DNA of 64,000 bases from RYN-230 sp963813975 (GTDB lineage: Bacteria; Actinomycetota; Actinomycetes; Streptosporangiales; Streptosporangiaceae), in contig CAWFAP010000004.1 in assembly GCA_963813975.1 (NCBI GenBank), forward strand, positions 62,001 to 126,000. Reading direction: 5' to 3'. A program made the position numbers and the translations under genes. Positions 10,105 to 17,648 of the stretch are shown here, piece by piece; within the stretch, counting starts at the first letter, position 1, and each line of letters opens with the position of its first letter. The notes beneath the pieces were generated by a model that was not told where the DNA came from, ran no database searches, and worked only from the letters and a program-made list of their open reading frames with translations.

Positions 10105-11423
10105 GCCGCGGGCCCGGGGGCGCCCTCGCCGGCGGGATCCGGCCGTCCCGCGGGGGCCGCGTCCCTGATGCCGGTGAGGCAGCCCGCGGCGGCCGCGTAG
10201 CAGGCGGCCACGCTGACGGCCGTGGCCGTCCAGCCCCCGTGCGTCCAGGCGATGCCGATGAGGGTCCCGCCGATGCTCGACCCGGCGTAGTAAGCCGTCA
10301 GGTAGAGCGCGGATGCGTGTGACTTGGCCGTCCGGGCCCGGGTGGTGACCCACGCGCTGGCGGTGGCGTGACAGCCGAAGAACCCGGTGGTGAAGATGAC
10401 CAGGCCCGCGAGCACGCCGGGCAGATCACCGGGCACGGTCAGCGCCAGGCCGGTGACGGCCAGGGCGATCGAGCCGTACATCGTCCCCAGCCGGCCGACC
10501 CGGGCCGCCACTCCCGCCGCCAGGGTCGAGGCGACGGTGCCCGCCAGGTAGGCGAGGAAGATCAGCCCGATGAGGGACCTCGGCAGCTGGAACGGCGCTT
10601 CGGTGAGCCGGTAGGTGAGGTAGTTGTAGACGGCCACGAAGCCGCCCATCAGCAGCAGCGCGGCGGCGCACAGCCGCACGATCCCCGGATCGCGCAGGTG
10701 CTGGCCCGCCGTGCGCAGGCCGGGGCGGAGGCGGTGGCCACGCTGGCGTCGGGGCGGCGGCTGGGGCCGGGACGGTGGCACGAGGCACGCGAACGTGACC
10801 GTGCAGAGCGCCCCGGCCATCCCGAGGGCGATCATGGACCAGCGCCACCCGCCCGTGCCCTCGACGCCCGCCGGGATGAGCCGGCCCAGCACGCCGCCCA
10901 GCGTCGTGCCGGACACGTACAGCCCGATCGCACGGCCGGCCGCGGACGGCTCGACTTCGTCGCCGATGTGCCCCATGGCCACCGCGACCACCCCGGCCAG
11001 GGCCAGGCCGACCAGCGCGCGGCTGGCGATCAGGGCCCAGAACGCGGTGCACGCAGCGCCGGCCATCACCGCGGCGCAGGCCACGGCCAGCGCCACGGTC
11101 ATCACCCGGGTCCGTCCGGCCCGCTCCGCCACGGCGGACATGGGCAGCACCGTGAGGCCGACCAGGCCGGTGGTGACGGACACGGTGAGGCTGGCGGCGG
11201 TGGGCCCGACGCCGAAGGCCGCGCCGATCGAGGGCAGCAGGGCCTGGGTGGAGTAGAGCATCGCGAACGCGCCCAGTCCCGCCGCGGCCATGGCCAGCTG
11301 CAGCCGTCTCAGCCCTGCCGAGCCGGCGGCCAGGCGGCCGCCCGGGGCCGGGACTGCGGGGCGGACGGGAGCCGGACGGGATGTCACCACGGAACCGACG
11401 ATAGGAAAAGACAACCCATACAT
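9999..11423 (-). CDS. MFS exporter, YnfM/arabinose-efflux type
   Basis: Twelve-helix major facilitator protein of 474 residues. It has the loop 2-3 motif variant MSAVAERAGRTRVM and paired hydrophobic blocks throughout. YnfM-like members export sugars or small drugs; the substrate is unknown. The frame runs past the expected end (TGIRDAAPAGR) into about 35 residues read antisense to the NlpC/P60 gene. The start is uncertain: ATG 11423 has no ribosome site and overlaps a palindrome. GTG 11390 or 11387 would leave that palindrome upstream as an operator. The divergent LysR gene 30 bases away is the obvious regulator. Confidence 0.85.
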   Translation of the reverse strand: MYGLSFPIVGSVVTSRPAPVRPAVPAPGGRLAAGSAGLRRLQLAMAAAGLGAFAMLYSTQALLPSIGAAFGVGPTAASLTVSVTTGLVGLTVLPMSAVAERAGRTRVMTVALAVACAAVMAGAACTAFWALIASRALVGLALAGVVAVAMGHIGDEVEPSAAGRAIGLYVSGTTLGGVLGRLIPAGVEGTGGWRWSMIALGMAGALCTVTFACLVPPSRPQPPPRRQRGHRLRPGLRTAGQHLRDPGIVRLCAAALLLMGGFVAVYNYLTYRLTEAPFQLPRSLIGLIFLAYLAGTVASTLAAGVAARVGRLGTMYGSIALAVTGLALTVPGDLPGVLAGLVIFTTGFFGCHATASAWVTTRARTAKSHASALYLTAYYAGSSIGGTLIGIAWTHGGWTATAVSVAACYAAAAGCLTGIRDAAPAGRPDPAGEGAPGPAAQTMRTAPTYTSHMTGWTWTSWPEDGASTIRPLPR

Positions 11424-11438
11424 CCATGACGGTCATGG
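11424..11438. promoter_or_regulatory. Palindrome between the MFS and LysR genes
   Basis: CCATGAC (11424-11430) and GTCATGG (11432-11438) form a perfect seven-base inverted repeat around one base. It lies in the 30-base gap between the divergent MFS and LysR starts. LysR proteins usually bind a T-N11-A dyad in exactly such a spacer and regulate both genes. The extreme shortness of the gap supports starts further downstream or leaderless messages. Confidence 0.45.
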
Positions 11439-11453
11439 GGGTAAATCCATGCA

Positions 11454-12368
11454 ATGACGTATGAGACGTGCGGCCTGGCCCCGGCGCTGGAAATCCTGGC
11501 CGCGGCCGCGGCCGAGGAGTCGGTGACCGGCGCCGCCCAGCGGCTGGGCATCCCGCAGCCGACGGTCAGCCGGGTGATCGCCCGGCTGGCCCGGCAGCTG
11601 GGCACCGAGCTGACCATCCGCGAGGGGCGCGGCATCCGCTTCACCCGGCAGGGAATGCTGCTGGCCGAGCACGCGGGCCGGGCGCTGGACGAGCTGCGGG
11701 CCGGGATCACCGCCGTCCGCGCGGATGCCGACGAGGGGCACGGGCACGTCATCCTGGGTTTCCTGCACAGCATGGGCCCGACCGCCGTGCCCGCCCTGCT
11801 GCGCGGCTTCCGCGACGCGCACCCGGGCGTGACCTTCGGGCTGGTCCAGGGCTCCACCGAGACGGTCGTCACCGGGGTGCTGTCCGGGCGGATCGACCTG
11901 GCCCTGGCGTCGCCCGTGCCCGAGCACGGCGATCTGGGGATCCGGCACCTGGGGCGGCAGGCCCTGGTGGGGCTGGTGCCGGCCCGCCACCGGCTCGCCT
12001 CCCGGCCGCGCATCTCGGTGGCCGAGCTCAGCGGTGAGCCGCTCATCACGGTACGCCGCGGCACCGGGGTGCGGGCTCTGACCGACACGCTGCTCCGGGA
12101 CGCGGGGGTCACGGCGCGGTACGCGTTCGAGAGCGACGAGCTGGGCACCGCCGCGGGGCTCGTCGCCGCAGGCCTCGGGGTGGCCGTGCTGCCCTCGGAC
12201 ACCGCGGTCCCCGGCACGGTGCCGCTCCCGCTCACCGACCGCGGCGCGCACCGGGTGATCTCGCTGACCTGGTCGAGCCGGCGCACGCTCACCGCGCCGG
12301 TCGCGGCGCTGCGCCATCACCTGATCACGCACGGCCCGGGCACGCTGGGCGGGACGCACAGTACGTAG
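11454..12368 (+). CDS. LysR-family transcriptional regulator
   Basis: A 304-residue regulator. The N-terminal winged helix-turn-helix spans about residues 20-50 (SVTGAAQRLGIPQPTVSRVI). A substrate-binding-like effector domain follows from about 90 to the end (HVILGFLHSMG, LVGLVPARHRLA, GLGVAVLPSD). ATG 11454 is the first start after the shared spacer, with no clear ribosome site. It is divergent from an MFS exporter, a common arrangement in which the LysR protein senses the exported compound and activates the pump. Effector unknown. Confidence 0.92.
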   Translation: MTYETCGLAPALEILAAAAAEESVTGAAQRLGIPQPTVSRVIARLARQLGTELTIREGRGIRFTRQGMLLAEHAGRALDELRAGITAVRADADEGHGHVILGFLHSMGPTAVPALLRGFRDAHPGVTFGLVQGSTETVVTGVLSGRIDLALASPVPEHGDLGIRHLGRQALVGLVPARHRLASRPRISVAELSGEPLITVRRGTGVRALTDTLLRDAGVTARYAFESDELGTAAGLVAAGLGVAVLPSDTAVPGTVPLPLTDRGAHRVISLTWSSRRTLTAPVAALRHHLITHGPGTLGGTHST

Positions 12369-12377
12369 GGACTACCG

Positions 12378-12737
12378 ATGTGCACCGGCCAGGGAGGGAG
12401 TTACATCGCTTCGTTGTCTCTGGATCCCGGGGGAACCGATGCCACTGTTCGGCCGCCGTCACCACGAACCCGCGCCGCGCCCCCGGCCGGGCGTGAGCGG
12501 CTGGCGCGGTCGGACACGCCGCTGGCCGCGTTCGCCGACGTCCGGACGCCTGAGGAGGCCATGGCCCGGTTCGGGTCCCTTCCCGAAGCGCAGCGGATGC
12601 AGCTGCTGGTCATGTTCGCGCGCGTGGACGATACCGGCGGCCAGGGGCTGACCCCGCCGGCTACCGGGGCCCGGGCTACTGCGGGCGGACCAGCGGGAAC
12701 AGGGTCGTCTCCCGGATGTTCTCGCCGGTCAGCATGA
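12378..12737 (+). CDS. Hypothetical protein, possibly frameshifted
   Basis: A 119-residue frame with no recognised domain. Its middle (residues about 46-80, with LAAFADVRTPEEAMARFGSL and AQRMQLLVMFARVDD) looks like real helical protein with high GC at third positions. The first 40 residues look poor. A better-looking N-terminus, MPLFGRRHHEPAPRPRPG, starts at ATG 12439 in another frame behind GGGGGA. A one-base shift near 12490-12510 would join it to the good middle part. The 3' end overlaps the convergent lysS gene by 62 bases. Treat as a small conserved-looking gene with a doubtful frame. Confidence 0.35.
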   Translation: MCTGQGGSYIASLSLDPGGTDATVRPPSPRTRAAPPAGRERLARSDTPLAAFADVRTPEEAMARFGSLPEAQRMQLLVMFARVDDTGGQGLTPPATGARATAGGPAGTGSSPGCSRRSA

Positions 12738-14199
12738 TCAGCACCCGGTCGATCCCGACCCCGACGCCGCCGGTCGGCGGCATCCCGTACTCCAGCGCCT
12801 GCAGGAAGTCCTCGTCCAGCTGCATCGCTTCCGGGTCGCCGCCCGCCGCGAGCAGCGACTGGGCGGTGAGCCTGCGGCGTTCCTCCACCGGGTCGACCAG
12901 CTCCGAGTACCCGGTGCCCAGCTCGGTCCCGAACGCGACCAGGTCCCAGCGCTCGGCCAGCCGCGGGTCCTCCCGGTGCGCCCGGGTCAGCGGGGACACG
13001 TCCACGGGGAAGTCACGGTAGAAGGTCGGCTCCACGGTCCGCTCTTCCACCAGCCGCTCATACATCTCCAGCACGATCTGGCCGTGACCCCAGCCCGGCT
13101 CGGCAGGCACGCCCGCCTGGGCGCACAGCTTGCGCAGCCGGTCCTCGCCGGTGCCCGGATCGATCTCCTCGCCGAGAGCCCCAGAGATCGCGCCGTACAC
13201 GGTCGTGGACGCCCACTCGCCGCTGATGTCGTACTCCTGCCCGTCCCGGTGCGCCACCGGGGCACCGTACGCCGCCACGGCCGCGTTCTGGATCAGTTCC
13301 CGGGTCAGGGTGGCCACGGTGTCGTAATCGCCGTAGGCCTCGTACGCCTCCAGCATCGTGAACTCGGGATTGTGGGTGGAGTCGACACCCTCGTTGCGGA
13401 AGATACGGCCGATCTCGTAGACCTTCTCGATGCCGCCGACGATGAGCCGCTTCAGGTGCAGTTCCAGCGCGATCCGCAGGTACAGCTCCATGTTGTACGC
13501 GTTGATCCGGGTGACGAACGGCCGCGCGTTGGCGCCTCCGTGCACGGCCTGCAGCACCGGCGTCTCCACCTCGAGGAAGCCCCGCTGGTGCAGGTCCTGC
13601 CGGATGGACTGGATCACCGCGGCGCGGATCCCGGCCATCCGCCTGGCCTCGGGATTCACGATGAGGTCCACATAACGGTGCCGCACCCGGGACTCCACGT
13701 CACTGAGCCCCCGGTGCTTCTCCGGCAGCGGCCGCAGGCCCTTGGCGGTGATCGCGTAGCGGTCGGCCAGGATGGACAGCTCGCCGCGGCGGGAGGAGAT
13801 GACCTCGCCCTCCACGCCGATGTGGTCGCCGAGGTCCACGTCCCGCTTCCAGGCGGCCAGCGCGTCCGGGCCGACCCGGTCCAGGGAGATCATGACCTGG
13901 ATGTCGCCGCTGCCGTCCCGGATGGTGGCGAAGCAGAGCTTCCCGCCGGTCCGCGACAGCATCACGCGGCCGGTGACGCCGACCCGGTCCCCGGTGTGGG
14001 TGTCGGGCTCCAGGCCGGGGTAGCGGGCCCGCACCTCGGCGATGGTCGCGGAGCGCGGGAAACCGACCGGGTAGGGGTCCACGCCCTCGTCCAGCAGCCG
14101 CTGGCGCTTGCCCAGCCGGACCCGCATCTGCTCCGGGACGGAATCCTGCTCCGGCCCGGAATCCGCCGGCGTGCTCTCGGTGCTGCCATCCTGGTCCAC
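12676..14199 (-). CDS. lysS: Lysyl-tRNA synthetase, class II
   Basis: Charges tRNA-Lys. The 507-residue enzyme has an N-terminal OB-fold anticodon domain (DRVGVTGRVMLSRTGGKL, about 65-160). The class II catalytic core follows, with motif 1 near FLEVETPVL, motif 2 around EIGRIFRNEG and motif 3 GVGVGIDRVLIMLTG. I chose GTG 14199 (MDQDGSTES) because actinobacterial LysS has a short acidic leader before PEQMRVR. The frame extends to GTG 14256, but those 19 residues are encoded by a large inverted repeat. It stands between lsr2-clpC and coaX-panC as in mycobacteria. Confidence 0.96.
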   Translation of the reverse strand: MDQDGSTESTPADSGPEQDSVPEQMRVRLGKRQRLLDEGVDPYPVGFPRSATIAEVRARYPGLEPDTHTGDRVGVTGRVMLSRTGGKLCFATIRDGSGDIQVMISLDRVGPDALAAWKRDVDLGDHIGVEGEVISSRRGELSILADRYAITAKGLRPLPEKHRGLSDVESRVRHRYVDLIVNPEARRMAGIRAAVIQSIRQDLHQRGFLEVETPVLQAVHGGANARPFVTRINAYNMELYLRIALELHLKRLIVGGIEKVYEIGRIFRNEGVDSTHNPEFTMLEAYEAYGDYDTVATLTRELIQNAAVAAYGAPVAHRDGQEYDISGEWASTTVYGAISGALGEEIDPGTGEDRLRKLCAQAGVPAEPGWGHGQIVLEMYERLVEERTVEPTFYRDFPVDVSPLTRAHREDPRLAERWDLVAFGTELGTGYSELVDPVEERRRLTAQSLLAAGGDPEAMQLDEDFLQALEYGMPPTGGVGVGIDRVLIMLTGENIRETTLFPLVRPQ

Positions 14200-14220
14200 C
14201 CGTCCGAGCGTACCCAGCCG

Positions 14221-14274
14221 TTCGTGATCATGAGATTGGTGTCGCCGGAACGACACCTAAGTCATGATCATGAA
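14221..14274. repeat. 24-base near-perfect inverted repeat upstream of lysS
   Basis: Arms 14221-14244 and 14251-14274 pair at 20 of 24 positions around the six bases CCGGAA. The inner seven bases (GGTGTCG/CGACACC) are perfect. The outer part contains TGATCATGA, itself a palindrome, on each side. The structure starts 22 bases upstream of the chosen lysS start, so it lies in the lysS promoter or leader. It might be a regulator site, an RNA hairpin or the relic of a small mobile element. Confidence 0.7.
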
Positions 14275-14452
14275 TTCCTTGCTGTGACGGACGCGGCTGA
14301 TGGGGGTGATGTGGTCGGGAGGGGCCTACGTGATCCGGGTCCGGCGGTGGTCCGGCGGTGGCCCGGCGGTGGCCCGGGGCCGGGCGCCCGGCGGCCGGCG
14401 TACGCCGCAAATCGGGAGGAAGGCGGCGGGGCGCCCGGATACAGTCACGGGG

Positions 14453-14956
14453 GTGCGCATCACCGTGGGGCAGTACGAGATGGACGACGATCCGCGCCGG
14501 GTGGACCGGGACACGCTGTGGCAGTTCCTGTCCACCGAGGCGTACTGGGGACGGTGGCGGACCCGCAGCGTTGTCGAGCAGCAACTCGACAGTGCCTGGC
14601 GGGTGGTCGGCGTCTACCAGCGCGCCACCGGCGCGATGGTCGGGTTCGCCCGGGCCGTCTCGGATGGGGCCGGGTTCGCCTACCTGGCCGACGTCTACAT
14701 CGACAAGCAGTTCCGCGGCCAGGGCCTGGGCGTGGAGCTGGTCGCCACGATGATCGACCGCGGACCCGGCGCCTCGTTCCGGTGGACGCTGCACACGTCC
14801 GACGCGCACGGCCTGTACGAGCGGTTCGGCTTCACCCAGCCGGACCGGACCTACCTGGAGCGTCCCGGGACACCTCCGACCCCGGAGCACTCCGTGACCC
14901 GCCCGGTCCCGGAGCGTGGCCCGGAGCGCCCCGGGACGCCCCCGGCCACGCGCTGA
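14453..14956 (+). CDS. GNAT-family N-acetyltransferase
   Basis: A 167-residue single-domain acetyltransferase of unknown substrate. It has the conserved strand-loop YLADVYIDKQFRGQGLGVEL, in which RGQGLG is the acetyl-CoA loop, and the final LYERFGFTQPDRTYLERP. GTG 14453 starts the fold (MRITVGQYEMDDD); ATG 14480 is an alternative, and the frame open upstream is low-complexity. Convergent with coaX: the last 41 codons, a Pro-rich tail with two PGTPP blocks, overlap the coaX 3' end. Related domains occur in YitH/HolE-like families, but no specific match is claimed. Confidence 0.85.
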   Translation: MRITVGQYEMDDDPRRVDRDTLWQFLSTEAYWGRWRTRSVVEQQLDSAWRVVGVYQRATGAMVGFARAVSDGAGFAYLADVYIDKQFRGQGLGVELVATMIDRGPGASFRWTLHTSDAHGLYERFGFTQPDRTYLERPGTPPTPEHSVTRPVPERGPERPGTPPATR

Positions 14957-15737
14957 GGTTGTTGCGCTCGAACACCAGGCGCAGCCCGATCAGCGTGAGC
15001 CACGGCTCGTAGGCGTCGATGACGCTCACCTCGTCAATGACCAGCGGGGCCAGCCCCCCGGTCGCGATCACGGTCACCGAGGCCGGGTCTTCCGGGGCAA
15101 GCTCGGCGGCCATCCGCCGCGCGATGCCCTCGACCTGCCCGGCGAACCCGAAGATGATGCCGGACTGCAGGGCCTCCACCGTGTTCTTGCCGATCACGTG
15201 GTGCGGCCGGGTCAGCTCCACCTTGAGCAGCTGGGCGGCCCGCCGGGTCAGCGCGTCCACCGAGATCTCGATGCCGGGGGCGAGCGCCCCGCCGACGAAC
15301 TCGCCTCTGGCGCTGGCCGCGTCGAAGTTGGTCGAGGTACCGAAGTCCACCACGATGGCCGGGCCGCCGTACAGGTGGACCGCGGCCACCGTGTTCATGA
15401 TCCGGTCGCTGCCGACTTCTTTGGGGTTGTCCATCCGGACCGACACCCCGGTGCGCACCCCCGGCTCGATGATCAGCGCCGGGATGTCCCCGTAATACCG
15501 GCGGCACATCTCCCGCATCTCGTGCAGTACCGAGGGCACGGTGGAGCACAGCGCGATCCCGCTCACGTCCGCGTCCTTGACCAGCGAGCTGTGCTCGAGC
15601 AGCCCGCGCAGCAGCACCGCCATCTCGTCCGCGGTCCGGTCCGGGTCGGTGTTGATCCGCCAATGCTCGACGATGCGGTCGCCGTCGAACACGCCCAGCA
15701 CCGTGTTGGTGTTGCCCACGTCAATCGTCAGCAGCAT
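14832..15737 (-). CDS. coaX: Type III pantothenate kinase
   Basis: Phosphorylates pantothenate, the first committed step of coenzyme A synthesis, without feedback inhibition by CoA. The 301-residue ASKHA-fold enzyme begins MLLTIDVGNTNT, the phosphate loop with D6. It also has VVDFGTSTNFDAA and GGALAPGIEIS. Family members are about 255-270 residues. The last 35 here (after FERNNLSAWPG) are a Pro/Gly/Ser tail that overlaps the convergent GNAT gene by 125 bases. It starts 17 bases inside the end of panC, so the two are probably coupled. In many actinobacteria panD lies between them; it does not here. Confidence 0.96.
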   Translation of the reverse strand: MLLTIDVGNTNTVLGVFDGDRIVEHWRINTDPDRTADEMAVLLRGLLEHSSLVKDADVSGIALCSTVPSVLHEMREMCRRYYGDIPALIIEPGVRTGVSVRMDNPKEVGSDRIMNTVAAVHLYGGPAIVVDFGTSTNFDAASARGEFVGGALAPGIEISVDALTRRAAQLLKVELTRPHHVIGKNTVEALQSGIIFGFAGQVEGIARRMAAELAPEDPASVTVIATGGLAPLVIDEVSVIDAYEPWLTLIGLRLVFERNNLSAWPGASRGAPGHAPGPGGSRSAPGSEVSRDAPGRSGPAG

Positions 15738-16593
15738 GGCACTCCAGGCTCAGCGGGATGTTGTCGATCAGCCGGGTGCTGCCGACCTGGGCGGCCACCA
15801 GGAGCCAGGCCGGGCCCGCGTGATCCTCGCCGGCCTCCCCGAACATGTCCGGGTCCACCAGCGCCAGGTAGTCCACGTGCAGCGGCGGGTCCGCGCGCGT
15901 GGCCAGGATCTCGCCCGCGGCCTTGCGGACCGCGGCCGGGCCGTCCTGGGCGGCCTCCTGGCCCGCCCGCAGCGCGGCGGACAGCAGCAGCGCCGTCTGC
16001 CGCTCGGCCGGGGACAGGAACCGGTTCCGGCTGGAGATCGCGAGGCCGTCGGGGTCGCGCACGGTGGGCACGCCGACGATCTCGGCTCCCAGGTCCAGGT
16101 CCGCCGCCATCCGGCGGACCAGCGCGAGCTGCTGCGCGTCCTTCTCGCCGAACACGACCACGTCCGGGCGGACTAGCTGGATGAGCTTTGCCACCACGGT
16201 CAGCACCCCGGAAAAGTGCCCGGGCCGGGACTCACCCTCCAGGATGCGCCCCACCGGCCCGGGATCCACGGTGATCAGCTGGGGCCGCGGGTACATCAGG
16301 GCGGCGCTCGGCGCGAACACCAGATCCGCCCCTTCCTCGGCCCCGGTGAGCACATCCTCGTGCAGCGTGCGCGGGTAGCGGTCCAGGTCCTCGCCGGCCC
16401 CGAACTGCAGCGGATTGACGAACACGGACACCACGACACAGCCGTTAGGGGACGCGATCTCCCGGGCCTGGCGGATGAGCGCGCGGTGGCCTTCGTGCAG
16501 CGCGCCCATGGTCGGCACGAGCACTACCGGGGAGCCGAGCCCGCGCCGGGCGGCGGCCAGGCCGAGCCGGGTGCGCGCCACGACCGGCATCAC
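15721..16593 (-). CDS. panC: Pantothenate synthetase
   Basis: Joins pantoate and beta-alanine using ATP. The 290-residue protein has PTMGALHEGH (27-36, the HIGH-type nucleotide motif), FVNPLQFG, the pantoate-binding region FGEKDAQQL and ISSRNRFLS, the KMSKS-like loop. The start is GTG 16593 or the adjacent ATG 16590. It overlaps the stop of the DUF2520 gene by three bases, so it is translationally coupled. Operon order is DUF2520-panC-coaX. The C-terminus runs 17 bases into coaX. Confidence 0.97.
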   Translation of the reverse strand: MMPVVARTRLGLAAARRGLGSPVVLVPTMGALHEGHRALIRQAREIASPNGCVVVSVFVNPLQFGAGEDLDRYPRTLHEDVLTGAEEGADLVFAPSAALMYPRPQLITVDPGPVGRILEGESRPGHFSGVLTVVAKLIQLVRPDVVVFGEKDAQQLALVRRMAADLDLGAEIVGVPTVRDPDGLAISSRNRFLSPAERQTALLLSAALRAGQEAAQDGPAAVRKAAGEILATRADPPLHVDYLALVDPDMFGEAGEDHAGPAWLLVAAQVGSTRLIDNIPLSLECHAADD

Positions 16594-17483
16594 CGCGGGG
16601 CCCCGGCCAGCACGTCAAGCAGGCGCTGCGCGTCCGCGGCGGTGAGGATGCCGGCCGCCAGCGCCCGGTCGGCGGTCAGCCGGGCCAGGGCCACGTAGGC
16701 GCGCAACGCCTCGGGCGAGGCACTGGCCAGCGCGTGCACGTGCTCGGCCACGGTGTCCGCGTCCCCGCGGGCGACCGGGCCGGTCAGGCCGGCGTCGCCG
16801 AGCCGCAGCGCGTTGTCCAGCGCGGCGGACAGCAGCGGCCCGAGCATCCGCTCCGGCTCATTCACCCCGGCTGCGCGGAGCACATCGGCCGACTGCGCGA
16901 CCAGGGCGACGAGGTGGTTCGCGGCGCTGGCCAGCCCGGCGTGGTAGAGCGGGCGGGCCGCCTCGTCGATGAGCACGGGCTCGCCGCCCATCTCGATGAC
17001 CAGCGCCTCGGCCGCGGGCCGCAACGGTTCCGGGGCGGTCACCCCGAAGCTGACCCCGGTCAGCCGGTCGAGGTCGTCCGGGCGCCCGGTGAAGGTCATG
17101 ACCGGGTGCAGGGCCAGCGGGAGCGCGCCGCGCAGGGTGGCGGGCTCCAGCACGGCCGCGCCGTGCCGGCCACTGGTGTGGGCCATCAGCCGCCCGGCCA
17201 GCGGGGCGTCGGTCGCCGCCAGCCCGGAAACCAGCCCGGGCAGCGCGTCGTCGGGGACGGTGAGCAGGGCGAGGTCCACGGCGGCCAGCAACTCCGGGGG
17301 GCGCATGACCGCCGCGCCGGGCAGCATCCGGCCCGCGCGCTCGAGCGACGTCTCGGACACGGCGGATACGGCGACCACCTGGTGGCCGGCCCGCCCCAGC
17401 GCCGCGCCCAGGACGGTACCGACCCGTCCCGCGCCGATCACGCCGACCTTGAGCCGGGCCGGGCGCTCCGCTGGGTCCCCCAT
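16590..17483 (-). CDS. Rossmann-fold oxidoreductase-like protein, DUF2520 (Rv3603c type)
   Basis: A 297-residue protein with an N-terminal dinucleotide-binding GVIGAGRVGTVLGAAL and the C-terminal helical DUF2520 domain (ALHPVMTFTG, YHAGLASAANHLVALV). The fold resembles ketopantoate reductase and imidazole dehydrogenase-like enzymes. Its constant place before panC suggests a role in pantothenate supply, possibly ketopantoate reduction, but this is unproven. ATG 17483 is preferred: GAGG lies five bases upstream, and the longer frame to 17546 is preceded by a tandem repeat of AGCGAGAGGAAC. Confidence 0.9.
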   Translation of the reverse strand: MGDPAERPARLKVGVIGAGRVGTVLGAALGRAGHQVVAVSAVSETSLERAGRMLPGAAVMRPPELLAAVDLALLTVPDDALPGLVSGLAATDAPLAGRLMAHTSGRHGAAVLEPATLRGALPLALHPVMTFTGRPDDLDRLTGVSFGVTAPEPLRPAAEALVIEMGGEPVLIDEAARPLYHAGLASAANHLVALVAQSADVLRAAGVNEPERMLGPLLSAALDNALRLGDAGLTGPVARGDADTVAEHVHALASASPEALRAYVALARLTADRALAAGILTAADAQRLLDVLAGAPR

Positions 17484-17648
17484 CGCCTCGGCGTTCCTCT
17501 CGCTGGGTTCCTCTCGCTGGCCTTCTCCGCGGGTGCCAGACGGCAACGATCAGCATATCCGCGGCCCGCGGCGCCGCCCCCGGGAAGCCGGCTCAGGCGG
17601 CCGCGGCCCGGGGGGACGGCGGTGGGCCAGACGGCTAGAGTCGGCCCG

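Noticed and set aside
14200..14256. 19-residue N-terminal extension of lysS
   Set aside because: It is encoded by the large inverted repeat and is unlike the short acidic leaders of LysS proteins.
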